A DNA stretch of 64,000 bases from positions 7,068,001 to 7,132,000 of the forward strand of contig NZ_CP107780.1 of assembly GCF_036345175.1 (NCBI RefSeq), in the 5' to 3' direction. The notes under the pieces were generated by a model that was given only the letters and a program-made list of their open reading frames with translations, was not told the origin of the DNA and searched no databases. The position numbers and the translations under genes are program-made. The stretch is from Streptomyces sp. NBC_00576 (lineage in GTDB: Bacteria > Actinomycetota > Actinomycetes > Streptomycetales > Streptomycetaceae). Positions 40,159 through 48,659 of this stretch are shown here, one piece after another; position 1 is the first letter of the stretch; each line of letters starts with the position of its first letter.

Positions 40159-40198
40159 CCCCGTACGCCCCCAGGACCAGGTGAGGCGGCGTACGGGG
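40159..40198 (+). terminator. Hairpin between lpmP and the DUF3592 gene
   Basis: An 11-bp stem (CCCCGTACGCC / GGCGTACGGGG) with an 18-nt loop lies 40 bp after the lpmP stop and 33 bp before the next start. It is a terminator or a leader structure. Confidence 0.55.
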
Positions 40199-40231
40199 AG
40201 CCGTACCGAACGAGAGACCGGGGGAACGGCC

Positions 40232-40792
40232 ATGGACTTCATGTTCTACGGGGTGCCGACGCTCATGATCGTGGTGGTCGTCGGGGTGGCGGTGTTCGTG
40301 ATCCGCCGGGCGCTGCGGATACGCCGCGCCTGGAACAGCGGCCTGACCGCCGAGGCGCGCTGCCTTCGGACGTACACGACCACGAGTGGCGGCTCCGGCG
40401 ACACCTCCGTGCACACGACGCTGCACCACGTGTACGAGTTCGTCGCGCGCGACGGCCGCACCGTCCGCTTCGAGGAGTCGGGCGGCTCGGGCACGATTCT
40501 CGAGGGCGATTTCGTGACCGTCTTCTACAGCGAGGGCGAGCGCGTCAACGCCACGGCGCACCGTCCGAGCCCGGTCCGGAACGGGCTGGCCCTGGCCGGC
40601 ATCCTCGGATTCCTCGGGATGTTCGTGGTGTTCTGCGTCGGGTTCATGGTGACGTACAGCCATGTCTTCGAGCCGATCGACGACATGTTCTTCGGCGGGG
40701 ACAGCGGCTACAGCGACACCGACTACGGCACCGACTCCGGCACGGTCGACGGGTTTCCCGAGGGCTGGGAAGTGACCACGGAGTCGCCGTGA
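40232..40792 (+). CDS. DUF3592 membrane protein
   Basis: The 186-aa product has an N-terminal helix (PTLMIVVVVGVAVFVI), a beta-rich domain of about 85 residues (GLTAEARCLRTYTTT, YEFVARDGRTVRFEE, GDFVTVFYSEG) and a second helix (GILGFLGMFVVFCVGFMVTY). This is the layout of DUF3592 proteins, whose role is unknown. The tail is acidic and Tyr/Asp/Gly rich (GDSGYSDTDYGTDSG). GGGGGAACGG precedes the ATG. Confidence 0.75.
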   Translation: MDFMFYGVPTLMIVVVVGVAVFVIRRALRIRRAWNSGLTAEARCLRTYTTTSGGSGDTSVHTTLHHVYEFVARDGRTVRFEESGGSGTILEGDFVTVFYSEGERVNATAHRPSPVRNGLALAGILGFLGMFVVFCVGFMVTYSHVFEPIDDMFFGGDSGYSDTDYGTDSGTVDGFPEGWEVTTESP

Positions 40793-40832
40793 CCCTCCAC
40801 ATCTGACGGTACGTCAACTATGGTGCGCGGCC

Positions 40833-42482
40833 ATGGTGTCGGGGACGGAACAGACGGTCGCGGAACTCGTGGCGGCGCGGTGGGGCGACCACCGTCCGGG
40901 GCTGTGGTGCGAGGACCGGACGCTCACGCACCACGAGGTGGCCGCGGGCGCGGCGGCCAGGGCCGCGCTCCTGGCGGACCTGCTGCCGCCGGGCGCCGAA
41001 CCGCACATCGGCGTCCTGCTCGACAACACGCCTGAATATCCCCTGTGGTTGAGCGCGGCGGCCCTCGCCGGTGCCGCCGTCGCAGGCATCAACCCCACCC
41101 GCCGGGGTCCCGAACTGGCCCGCGACATCCTGCACACCGAGTGCCCGGTCCTGATCACCGAGCGCACCCACCTCCCGCTCCTCACCGGCCTCGAACTCCC
41201 CGGCGTACGCCTCCTGTTGACCGACACGCAGGAGTACGAGGACCTCCTGGCCCCGTACGCCGACGCCCAACCGGACGCCTCACGCGCCACTCCCGCCGAC
41301 CGTCTCCTCCTCTACTTCACCTCGGGCTCGACCGGCGCCCCCAAGGCCGCGATCTGCACCCAGGGCAGGCTCGCCGCCGCGGGACGGACGCTGGCCGCGA
41401 GCTTCGGGGTGCGCCGGGACGACGTGCACTACGTCTGCATGCCGATGTTCCACGGCAACGCGGTGATCGCGGACTGGGCACCGGCCCTGGCGGCGGGCGC
41501 CGGGGTCGCGCTGCGCCACCGCTTCTCGGCCTCCGGCTTCCTGACGGACGTACGCCGGTACGGGGCGACCTACTTCACGTACGTGGGCCGCGCGGTCCAG
41601 TACCTGCTGGCGACGCCCGCCCGGCCCGACGACCGGGACAACCCCCTGCGGCTGGGCTTCGGCACGGAGGCCGGGGCGGTGGACGCGGCGGCCTTCCAAC
41701 GGCGGTTCGGGGTGAGGCTGGTCGAGGGGTACGGGTCCTCGGAGGGCGGGGCGGCGGTGCGGTGGACGCCCGGGACCCCGGCCGGCGCCGTCGGCCGGGC
41801 GGCACCGGACGACGACCTCGCGGTGGTCGACCCGGCGACCCGTGCCGAGTGCCCGCCGGCGGTTCAGGACGCCTCGGGCAGGCTGCTCAACGGCACTGAT
41901 GCGATAGGCGAGTTGGTGAACCGGGGCGCCAACCCCTTCGAGGGCTACTGGCGCAACCCGGAGGCGGAGTCGGCCCGCCGCAGGGACGGCTGGTACTGGA
42001 CGGGCGACCTCTTCTACCGGGACACGGACGGCTTCCTGTACTTCGCGGGCCGCGCCGACGACCGGCTGCGCGTCGACAGCGAGAACCTGGCCGCCGCGAC
42101 GATCGAGAACATCCTCGCCCGGTACGAGGGCGCGGTGGCCGTCGCCGTGTACGCGGTGCCGGACCCGGTGGCCGGCGACCAGGTCATGGCGACGCTGGCC
42201 GGCACCTTCGACCCCGCCGCCTTCACCGGCTTCCTGGCCGCGCAGCCCGACCTGGGGACGAAGATGGCGCCCCGGTTCGTACGGGTCGTGCGGCGGATGC
42301 CGGTCACCGCGACCAACAAGATCCACCGGGCAGGCCTCAGACGCGAGGGGTTCCGCTGCCCGGACCCGGTGTGGTGGCGCCCGCCGGGCGAACCGACGTA
42401 CCGCAGACTGACCGCCGACGATGTGACGGGCCTGGTGGCGCGGTACCGGGAGCGGGGGCGCGAGGAGCTGCTCAGTAGATGA
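40833..42482 (+). CDS. Fatty acyl-CoA synthetase (FadD17-like)
   Basis: The 549-aa enzyme activates a carboxylic acid as acyl-AMP and then acyl-CoA. It carries the AMP-binding core LYFTSGSTGAPKAA, the acyl-pocket region FGTEAGAV and VEGYGSSEGGA, the hinge region TGDLFYRDTDGFLYFAGRAD, and the C-terminal catalytic Lys (TATNKIHRAGL). Overall it resembles the actinobacterial FadD17 group, from memory. The ATG at 40833 has no SD, and the mRNA may be leaderless. A strong palindrome ends the unit before tRNA-Lys copy 2. Confidence 0.85.
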   Translation: MVSGTEQTVAELVAARWGDHRPGLWCEDRTLTHHEVAAGAAARAALLADLLPPGAEPHIGVLLDNTPEYPLWLSAAALAGAAVAGINPTRRGPELARDILHTECPVLITERTHLPLLTGLELPGVRLLLTDTQEYEDLLAPYADAQPDASRATPADRLLLYFTSGSTGAPKAAICTQGRLAAAGRTLAASFGVRRDDVHYVCMPMFHGNAVIADWAPALAAGAGVALRHRFSASGFLTDVRRYGATYFTYVGRAVQYLLATPARPDDRDNPLRLGFGTEAGAVDAAAFQRRFGVRLVEGYGSSEGGAAVRWTPGTPAGAVGRAAPDDDLAVVDPATRAECPPAVQDASGRLLNGTDAIGELVNRGANPFEGYWRNPEAESARRRDGWYWTGDLFYRDTDGFLYFAGRADDRLRVDSENLAAATIENILARYEGAVAVAVYAVPDPVAGDQVMATLAGTFDPAAFTGFLAAQPDLGTKMAPRFVRVVRRMPVTATNKIHRAGLRREGFRCPDPVWWRPPGEPTYRRLTADDVTGLVARYRERGREELLSR

Positions 42483-42505
42483 GGAACTGCTCAGCAGACA
42501 GCGAA

Positions 42506-42533
42506 AGAGCCTCTCGCAGCTGCGAGAGGCTCT
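42506..42533. terminator. Bidirectional terminator between acyl-CoA ligase and tRNA-Lys
   Basis: A perfect 28-bp palindrome (arms of 14 bp, AGAGCCTCTCGCAG) lies 23 bp after the ligase stop and 9 bp beyond the 3' end of the minus-strand tRNA, with TCTCTTT following. Confidence 0.8.
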
Positions 42534-42542
42534 CTCTTTATG

Positions 42543-42616
42543 TGCGCCGCCAGGGACTCGAACCCCGGACCCGCTGATTAAGAGTCAGCTGCTCTAACCA
42601 ACTGAGCTAGCGGCGC
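42543..42616 (-). tRNA. tRNA-Lys(CTT), copy 2
   Basis: Same 74-nt cloverleaf as the copies at 36310 and 56724, with anticodon CTT, discriminator A and no encoded CCA. All 74 bases agree among the three genes, while the flanks differ. Confidence 0.97.
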
Positions 42617-42660
42617 ATGACTCTCGCCGACCGCTCTCGCGGCTGGCGACAGAGAAAATA

Positions 42661-42695
42661 CTACCTGGTCCGGGAGGGTGCTCCGGACCAGGTAG
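42661..42695 (-). terminator. Terminator of the IclR gene
   Basis: A perfect 13-bp stem (CTACCTGGTCCGG / CCGGACCAGGTAG) with a 9-nt loop starts 18 bases after the IclR stop (minus strand) and separates it from the tRNA downstream. Confidence 0.75.
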
Positions 42696-42713
42696 CCCTG
42701 CCTCGATCACGGG

Positions 42714-43472
42714 CTAAATGGCCAGCGAGAGCAGTACAGGCGCCGCGCTCCGGTTCAGCCGCTCCGCCGCCTGGCGCAGGCGGTGGGCGTGGCGGACCGG
42801 GAGTGAAAGGGCGAGGCAGCCGACCGTCGAGCCGGCCGTGATCGGGACCGCCGCGCAGACCGTACCGACCGCGTACTCCTGGAGGTCCAGGACCGGCACC
42901 GTGGCCGGCTGGGTCTCCAGCCGGGACAGCAGCAGCCGCTCGTTGGTGATCGTGTGCGAGGTGAGGCGGGCCAGCTTGTGGCGGGCGAGATGGTCGCGGC
43001 GGCTGTTGTGGTCGAGCTGGCCCAGCAGGCTCTTGCCGATCGCGCTGGCGTGCGCGGCCGAGCGGAAGTCGACCCACTCGTTGACCGCGGGGGTCGCCGC
43101 GCTGTCCGCGCACTGGGTGACATGGATCTCGCCGTCGACGTACCGGCTCATGTAGATGGCCGCGCCCACCGAGTCGCGCAGTCGGTCGAGGGTGTGCTGG
43201 AGCTGGGCGCGCAGGGCCTGGTCATGGCCGTGCGCGGAGCCGAGGCGGCTGAGGGCGGTGCCGGTGATGTACGAACCGTCGGCCGCCTGTTCGACGTACC
43301 CCTCGCGGCGCAGCATGCGCAGGAGGGGGGTGAGCCGGTCTGTGCCGAGGCGGGTCTGACGTGCGATTTCGGCGTCGGTGACACCGGCGGAGTGTCGCGC
43401 CACTGTCTCCAGGACGCGCAGGGCGTCCTGGGTCGAGTGGTGCGGCGCGGTCGGCTCGTGCTTGAGAGCCAC
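42714..43472 (-). CDS. IclR-family transcriptional regulator
   Basis: The 252-aa protein has a winged helix (ALRVLETVARHSAGVTDAEI, TDRLTPLLRMLRREGYVEQ, residues about 17-65) and an IclR effector domain (YVDGEIHVTQCADSAATPAV, HASAIGKSLLGQLD, LQEYAVGTVCAAVPITAGS). IclR proteins sense small organic acids and control catabolic operons. It lies 192 bp from the end of ehuA on the same strand, so it probably has its own promoter and controls the adjoining importer island. Two inverted repeats in its upstream region are candidate operators. Confidence 0.85.
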   Translation of the reverse strand: MALKHEPTAPHHSTQDALRVLETVARHSAGVTDAEIARQTRLGTDRLTPLLRMLRREGYVEQAADGSYITGTALSRLGSAHGHDQALRAQLQHTLDRLRDSVGAAIYMSRYVDGEIHVTQCADSAATPAVNEWVDFRSAAHASAIGKSLLGQLDHNSRRDHLARHKLARLTSHTITNERLLLSRLETQPATVPVLDLQEYAVGTVCAAVPITAGSTVGCLALSLPVRHAHRLRQAAERLNRSAAPVLLSLAI

Positions 43473-43517
43473 GGTGTTCCCCCTGGCTTGCTTTTAGCCG
43501 TGATCCGGACAGCCAAT

Positions 43518-43556
43518 CCCCTCCACGATAGCCGCCAAGGGGTCTATGTGGAGGGG
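43518..43556. promoter_or_regulatory. Inverted repeat upstream of the IclR gene
   Basis: The arms CCCCTCCAC (43518-43526) and GTGGAGGGG (43548-43556) start 30 bp apart, about three turns, in the IclR promoter region. This could be an autoregulatory site or an mRNA hairpin. Confidence 0.45.
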
Positions 43557-43615
43557 GCGTTGACGAGATTGTCGCCCGGGTTGCGGCCTCTCATCAGGGG
43601 CCTTGTTCATCTGGC

Positions 43616-43632
43616 ACATGCCACTGGCATGT
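43616..43632. promoter_or_regulatory. 17-bp palindrome between ehuA and the IclR gene
   Basis: The sequence ACATGCCACTGGCATGT is a perfect palindrome around a central base. Its tight centre argues for a protein-binding site more than a terminator. It lies 32 bp after the ehuA stop. Confidence 0.5.
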
Positions 43633-43664
43633 CGAAATTCGCCATGGCGCCCTTTTCCGCACGG

Positions 43665-44435
43665 TCAGAGCACCGCGCTGAGGAATTCGCGCGTTCTGTC
43701 CTGCTCCGGATCGCTGAAGATCTTCTCCGGCGGACCGGACTCGATCACATGGCCAGAATCGAACATCAGCACTTGGTCGGAGATGTCCCGGGCGAAACCC
43801 ATCTCATGGGTCACACAGAGCATCGTGATGTCGGTGCTGCGGGCGATGTCCCGCAGCACGTCGAGGACGCCCGCGACCAGCTCGGGGTCGAGCGCCGAGG
43901 TCACCTCGTCGAGCAGCAGCACCTGCGGGCGCATGGCCAGCGCCCGCGCGATCGCCACCCGCTGCTGCTGCCCGCCCGACAGCCGGGACGGACGCTCGTC
44001 CCACTTGTCCGCGAGGCCCACCAGCTCCAACAGCTCACGCCCGCGTGCCTCCGCCTCCTCCTTCGGCAGGCCGAGGACGGTGACGGGCGCCTCGGTGATG
44101 TTGCGCAGCACGCTCATGTTCGGGAAGAGGTTGAAGTGCTGGAACACCATCCCGATCTTCTTCCGCACCTCGCGGACCTGCTTCTCGGGCGCCGGGAACA
44201 GTGCCTCCCCGTCGACGGTGATCGTGCCCTCGTCGGGCTTGGCCAGGGTCATCAGCAGTCGCAGGATCGTCGTCTTGCCGGACCCGGAAGGACCGATGAG
44301 CGTGACATGCCGCCCCGCCTCGACGGAGAGGCTCAGCCGGTCGAGAACGGTCTGCTCACCGAACCGCTTGGTCACCTGGTCCAGCCGGACGAGTTCGGAG
44401 GGAGTTTCCACTGGGGTGGGGGTGTCAACTGGCAA
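43665..44435 (-). CDS. ehuA: ABC transporter ATPase, ectoine/polar amino acid type (EhuA-like)
   Basis: The 256-aa ATPase powers a polar-amino-acid or ectoine importer. Seen are Walker A (GPSGSGKTT), the Q-loop FQHFNLFPNMSVL, the signature LSGGQQQRVAIARAL, Walker B (VLLLDEVTSALD) and the switch His (CVTHEMGFA). A TTG start at 44435 is favoured: GGAG lies 7 bases upstream and the gene then overlaps ehuD by 11 bp. It is the last gene of ehuBCDA, and all junctions overlap. Confidence 0.85.
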   Translation of the reverse strand: MPVDTPTPVETPSELVRLDQVTKRFGEQTVLDRLSLSVEAGRHVTLIGPSGSGKTTILRLLMTLAKPDEGTITVDGEALFPAPEKQVREVRKKIGMVFQHFNLFPNMSVLRNITEAPVTVLGLPKEEAEARGRELLELVGLADKWDERPSRLSGGQQQRVAIARALAMRPQVLLLDEVTSALDPELVAGVLDVLRDIARSTDITMLCVTHEMGFARDISDQVLMFDSGHVIESGPPEKIFSDPEQDRTREFLSAVL

Positions 44436-45075
44436 GGCGTCGCTCCAGAGCTCGAACGAGGAGGGAGGCGGGAAAGGAGATGAGGATGAAGGCGACGCCG
44501 ATCACGGTCAGCGGCTCGGTGAACTGGAAGTGCTCCTGCGAGAAGAGCCGCGCCTCGCCGAGCATCTCCAGCACGGTGATCGTCATCAGCAGCGGTGTGT
44601 CCTTGAGCATCGCGATCACGTAGTTGCCGAGCGCCGGTACGACCCGGCGCACCGCCTGCGGCAGGATCACCGCCGTCCAGGTGTGCCGCACGGGCAGGCT
44701 GAGCGCGGTGGCCGCCTCCCACTGGCCCGGCGGCACGGCCTCGATACCGGCGCGGTAGACCTGCATGGTGTACGTCGAGTAGTGCAGCCCGATCGCGACG
44801 ACACCGGTGGTCAGCGCGGAGGCGGCGATGCCCCACTCGGGGAGCACATAGAAGAGGAAGAACAGCTGCACGAGCAGCGGAGTGTCCCGCACGAACTCCG
44901 TGACCACCCCCACCGGCCAGCGCACCCAGCGGGTCGGCGTCCGCATCAGCAGCGCCCAGACCAGCCCCAGCGTGAACGAGATCAACGACCCGAGGGCCAG
45001 CGCCTGGAGGGTGACGAGCAGCCCCTCCCAGAACTGCGGCATGAAATCGCGTACGGCGCCCCAGTCCCACTTCAC
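44425..45075 (-). CDS. ehuD: ABC transporter permease, HisM/GlnP type (EhuD-like)
   Basis: The 216-aa permease has about five helices (LALGSLISFTLGLVWALLM, PLLVQLFFLFYVLPEWGI, and others) and the family EAA loop (GQWEAATALSLPVRHTWTAV), which docks the ATPase. It overlaps ehuC by 4 bp (ATGA). It forms the membrane channel with EhuC for uptake of a polar amino acid, ectoine or similar zwitterion. Confidence 0.85.
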   Translation of the reverse strand: MKWDWGAVRDFMPQFWEGLLVTLQALALGSLISFTLGLVWALLMRTPTRWVRWPVGVVTEFVRDTPLLVQLFFLFYVLPEWGIAASALTTGVVAIGLHYSTYTMQVYRAGIEAVPPGQWEAATALSLPVRHTWTAVILPQAVRRVVPALGNYVIAMLKDTPLLMTITVLEMLGEARLFSQEHFQFTEPLTVIGVAFILISFPASLLVRALERRLAS

Positions 45076-45725
45076 GCGGCACCTCCCGTCGGCTGCTTCA
45101 GCCGCTTCTCCAGCCCACGCATGAGCCGGGCGAGGAGGAAGGCGATCACGAAGTAGATCACCAGGATGTACGAGTAGATCTCCGCGCTCTCCTGCAGCGC
45201 GAGCCGCACCAGGTTGCCGCTGAACGCCAGATCACCCATGCCCATGACGGAGACCAGCGCGGTGCCCTTGAGCAGCTCGATCAGCAGGTTGCCGAAGGAG
45301 GGGATCATCTCCGGCACCGCCTGCGGCAACAGGATCAGCCGCATCCGCTGCCAGGGCGTGAACCCGAGCGCGATCCCGCCCTCCCGCTGCGCCGGCTCGA
45401 CGGCGTTGAGCGCGCCGCGCACGATCTCCGTGCCGTACGCCCCGTAGGTCAGCCCGAGCGCGAGCGTGCCCGCCCACATCGGCACCAGCTGCCAGCCGAA
45501 GGCGGGCGGCAGCACGAAGTACACCCAGAAGATCATCACGAGTGCCGAGGTCCCGCGGAACACCTCGGTGTACAAGCCCGCGAGGAAGCGCACGGACCGT
45601 AGCCGGTGGGTCCGCGCGATCCCGACGACGAAGGCGACGACGCCGCCCAACAGGGCGCTGAACAGAAGGAGTTGGATTGTGACCCAGACTCCGCTGAGCA
45701 CGATTTCCCAGAGTCCTGAGGTCAT
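45072..45725 (-). CDS. ehuC: ABC transporter permease, HisQ/GlnP type (EhuC-like)
   Basis: The 217-aa permease has helices such as VWVTIQLLLFSALLGGVVAF and SALVMIFWVYFVLPPAFGW, and the EAA loop (AQREGGIALGFTPWQRMRLI). The ATG at 45725 overlaps the ehuB stop (ATGA) and has GAAGGAG 11 bases upstream; the GTG at 45734 lies too close to that SD. It pairs with EhuD. Confidence 0.85.
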   Translation of the reverse strand: MTSGLWEIVLSGVWVTIQLLLFSALLGGVVAFVVGIARTHRLRSVRFLAGLYTEVFRGTSALVMIFWVYFVLPPAFGWQLVPMWAGTLALGLTYGAYGTEIVRGALNAVEPAQREGGIALGFTPWQRMRLILLPQAVPEMIPSFGNLLIELLKGTALVSVMGMGDLAFSGNLVRLALQESAEIYSYILVIYFVIAFLLARLMRGLEKRLKQPTGGAA

Positions 45726-46645
45726 CCGCGACACAACTCCTTCGCGGTCAGGTCGGTCATCTCGTCCTGCGTGAAACCGAACGGCCGCAGGATGCGGAAC
45801 ACCTCGCCGCTCTTCTTCAGCTTGTGCAACTCGACGTTGAAGGCGTCCCGGAGCTTTGTCTCCGTCAGCCGGAACGCGAAGGCACCCCCGTCGACACGCG
45901 GCTTGCCGTCGATGATCGGGGCGAAGGCATCGGCGGCCTCCGCCTTGCGGGACTTCTTCGCGACCAGACGGACGGTGACCGCCGTACCGGAGAACGCGTC
46001 GACGCGCCCGGCCTCGACGGCGTTCAGCCCGGCCACCTGGTCGGGCACGATGAGCAGGTCGCTCTCCTTGTATCCCGCCTCGACTGCGTGCTGGATCTGC
46101 GCATATCCGGTTCCGGTCGCGAGTTTGGCCTTCTTCTCGACGATGTCCCGGTAATTGTGAAGATCCTTGGGATTTCCCTTGCGGACGATGAAGGAATCGA
46201 GCATCTGGTAGTCAGGATCGGCGAAGAGTACCTGTTCACAGCGTTCCGGATTGACATACATCCCGGCGGCCACGACATCGAACTGCTGTGAATTCAGTCC
46301 GGGAATGAGCGAGCCGAACTCGGTGGGCACGGGCTGGAGCCGGTCCACCCCCAGCCGCTTGAAGATGACCCTGGCCAATTCGGGCGCCTCGCCGGTCAGC
46401 TCGCCGTCCTTGTCGATGAATCCCTGGGGTATCTCACCGGCGATACCGAGCCGCACGACGCCCTGCGCCCGAAGCCGGTCGAGGAGGTCACCGCCCTCGA
46501 CACCGGAGGCGGCGGACACCCGGCTGCACCCGACGGTGCCGAGGGAGCCGACCGTACCGAGCGCGCCGAGCGCCGCCACCCCCGCGAACAGCGACCGGCG
46601 TCTGAGACAGGGTGGTGCGAGTGATGGTGCAGTTGATGGAACCAT
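45722..46645 (-). CDS. ehuB: ABC transporter substrate-binding lipoprotein (EhuB-like)
   Basis: The 307-aa product is a family-3 solute-binding lipoprotein. The signal has an Arg patch (CLRRRSLFAG) and a lipobox (LGTVGCSR). The mature part shows VRLGIAGEIPQGFIDKDGEL, LGVDRLQPVPTEFGSLIPGL and DAFSGTAVTVRL. This matches proteins called EhuB, which bind ectoine and hydroxyectoine in other bacteria. The neighbours here are not the standard ectoine-breakdown genes, so the ligand could be another cyclic or zwitterionic compound. The ATG has no clear SD. It is divergent from the DUF3830 gene across 56 bp. Confidence 0.85.
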   Translation of the reverse strand: MVPSTAPSLAPPCLRRRSLFAGVAALGALGTVGSLGTVGCSRVSAASGVEGGDLLDRLRAQGVVRLGIAGEIPQGFIDKDGELTGEAPELARVIFKRLGVDRLQPVPTEFGSLIPGLNSQQFDVVAAGMYVNPERCEQVLFADPDYQMLDSFIVRKGNPKDLHNYRDIVEKKAKLATGTGYAQIQHAVEAGYKESDLLIVPDQVAGLNAVEAGRVDAFSGTAVTVRLVAKKSRKAEAADAFAPIIDGKPRVDGGAFAFRLTETKLRDAFNVELHKLKKSGEVFRILRPFGFTQDEMTDLTAKELCRG

Positions 46646-46701
46646 GGCCGCGCGGCTACCCGAGAGTGCACGAGTTATGCATCAGGGAATGCGGGGAACG
46701 C

Positions 46702-47217
46702 ATGGGAGGCATGGAACACAAGGGTGATGACCGATACATCGAAGTGTCACTGGCCGCCCGGAAAATCCACTGCACGGCGAAACTCCTGACCGACCGCGCC
46801 CCGATCACCTGCGCGACCGTGTGGAACGCCCTGCCGCTGTCCGGCGACGTCTACCACGCCAAGTACGCGCGCAACGAGATATACGCGCTCTTCACCCCCT
46901 TCGCGGAATCGGAACCACCGCTGGAGAACCCGACAGTCACCCCGATCCCGGGAGATCTCTGCTATTTCGCGTTCGCCGGAGCGGAGCTGGGAACAAAGGC
47001 GTACGGCTACGACCGTGAGGTCGGGCCCGGAACGACACTCGTGGACCTGGCCCTGTTCTACGAGCGCAACAACCTGCTGCTGAACGGCGATGTGGGCTGG
47101 GTGCCGGGCACGGTGTGGGGCGAGGTGGTCGAGGGCCTGCCGGAGATGGCTCAGGCCTGCAACGACCTGTGGCGCTCGGGCGCGGCGGGGGAGACGCTCA
47201 GCTTCCGCCGGGCCTGA
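46702..47217 (+). CDS. DUF3830 protein (cyclophilin-like fold)
   Basis: The 171-aa soluble protein matches DUF3830: ATVWNALPLSGDVYHAKYAR, NPTVTPIPGDLCYFAF, VDLALFYERNNLLLNGDVGW, PGTVWGEVVEGLPEMAQACN. Family function is unknown, but members recur beside amidases, maleate isomerases and ABC importers in actinobacteria and proteobacteria, suggesting a catabolic role. GGGGAACGC precedes the ATG at 46702; a second ATG at 46711 is too close to its SD. It overlaps the 3' end of the convergent amidase gene by 20 bp. Confidence 0.8.
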   Translation: MGGMEHKGDDRYIEVSLAARKIHCTAKLLTDRAPITCATVWNALPLSGDVYHAKYARNEIYALFTPFAESEPPLENPTVTPIPGDLCYFAFAGAELGTKAYGYDREVGPGTTLVDLALFYERNNLLLNGDVGWVPGTVWGEVVEGLPEMAQACNDLWRSGAAGETLSFRRA

Positions 47218-48625
47218 CTCCGCGGGGATCGAACCTGCCGGGATCGAGTGCCTGTTCCAGTTCCAGCGCGTGCGCGGCCCGCAGCACCAGATCGTCCCGG
47301 TGCCGGGCCGCGACGAGCTGCAGACCCACCGGCAGACCGTCCCCGTCGACCCCCACAGGGACGGTCGCGGCGGGCTGCTGCGTCATGTTGAACGGGTACG
47401 TGAACGGAGTCCACCCCGTCCAGCGCCGCAGCCCCGAACCGACGGGCACCTCAACTCCCGCCTCGAACGCGGTGATCGGCAGAGTGGGGGTCACCAGCAG
47501 GTCGTACGACTCGTGGAACAGGCCCATCCGCCGCCCGAGTTCCATCCGGACGTCGACCGCCGCCAGATAGTCGAGCGCGCTGATGCGACCCCCCAGCGCC
47601 CGGATCTCCCGCAGCCCGGGATCGAGCAACTCGGCCTCCCGCGCCCCGAGTCGCTGGGTGACCCGGGCGGCCCCGCTGAACCACAGGGTATGGAAGGCGG
47701 CCACCGGGTCGGTGAAGTCGGGATCGGCCTCGGTGACGTACGCCCCGAGTTCCGCGAGCCGCTCCACCGCCCGCCGAACCGCGCCGGCCACCTCGGGACG
47801 CACCGCGACCTGACCACCGAGGGACGGCGAGTAGGCCACCCGCAGCCCCCGGACTCCGCCGGACAGGGAGCCCGCGAACGAACCGGAGACGGGCGGCCCG
47901 AGCGCCGACCAGTCACGGGAGTCGGGGCCGCTGATCACATCCATCAGCAGCGCCGCGTCCGCCACGGTCCGGGTCATCGGGCCGACGTGCGCGAGCGTCC
48001 CGAAGGCGCTGGCGGGATAGAGGGGGACACGGCCGTACGTCGGCTTCAGCGCGAAGATCCCGCAGAACGCCGCCGGGATACGGACACTGCCTCCGCCGTC
48101 CGTCCCGAGGGACAGCGGCCCGGCGCCGAGCGCCACGGCAGCGGCACTCCCGCCACTCGACCCACCGGCGGTGCGCGAGGCGTCGTACGGATTACGGGTG
48201 ACACCGGACAACGGCGAATCGGTGACGCCCTTCCAGCCGTACTCGGGGGTGGTCGTCTTGCCGAGGAAGACGGCGCCGTGCTCGCGCAATCGGGCGGTGG
48301 AAGGCGCGTCCTCGCTCCAATCACCGCCACCGTCAACGGTCTTGGAGCCCCGGAGGGTAGGAGCACCGCGCAGCAGGATGATGTCCTTGACGGTCGTCGG
48401 TACGCCGTCCACGAGCCCGGCGGGCTCACCGCGCCGCCACCGGTCGGCGGACTCGCGGGCCTGCGCGAGCGCCGTGTCGGCATCGATGCGCACGAACGCG
48501 TTGACGACGGGCTGGAGTTGCTCGGCGCGTTCCAGGGCCGCGCGGGTGGCGTCGACGGGGCTGAACTCGCCCTTGCGGTAGCCGTCGAGGAGTTGGGTCG
48601 CGGTGAGTTCGGCCAGCTCGGTCAT
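47198..48625 (-). CDS. Amidase (amidase-signature family)
   Basis: The 475-aa enzyme hydrolyses an amide bond. The Ser-cisSer-Lys triad is in place: Lys80 (TTVKDIILL), the Gly/Ser-rich TAGGSSGGSAAAVA with cis-Ser157, and the nucleophile Ser180 (GTDGGGSVRIPAAF). Length and motifs match Glu-tRNA amidotransferase-like and general amidases; no gatB or gatC is nearby, so it is a stand-alone hydrolase. GGAGG lies 8 bases before the ATG. It lies 34 bp after the hydroxyacid dehydrogenase gene and is probably co-transcribed. It may cleave an imported amide or a ring-opened ectoine-like compound. Confidence 0.88.
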   Translation of the reverse strand: MTELAELTATQLLDGYRKGEFSPVDATRAALERAEQLQPVVNAFVRIDADTALAQARESADRWRRGEPAGLVDGVPTTVKDIILLRGAPTLRGSKTVDGGGDWSEDAPSTARLREHGAVFLGKTTTPEYGWKGVTDSPLSGVTRNPYDASRTAGGSSGGSAAAVALGAGPLSLGTDGGGSVRIPAAFCGIFALKPTYGRVPLYPASAFGTLAHVGPMTRTVADAALLMDVISGPDSRDWSALGPPVSGSFAGSLSGGVRGLRVAYSPSLGGQVAVRPEVAGAVRRAVERLAELGAYVTEADPDFTDPVAAFHTLWFSGAARVTQRLGAREAELLDPGLREIRALGGRISALDYLAAVDVRMELGRRMGLFHESYDLLVTPTLPITAFEAGVEVPVGSGLRRWTGWTPFTYPFNMTQQPAATVPVGVDGDGLPVGLQLVAARHRDDLVLRAAHALELEQALDPGRFDPRGVRPGGS

Positions 48626-48659
48626 CGTCCGCCCCTCCGGTCGGGTCAGTGGTCAGTGG

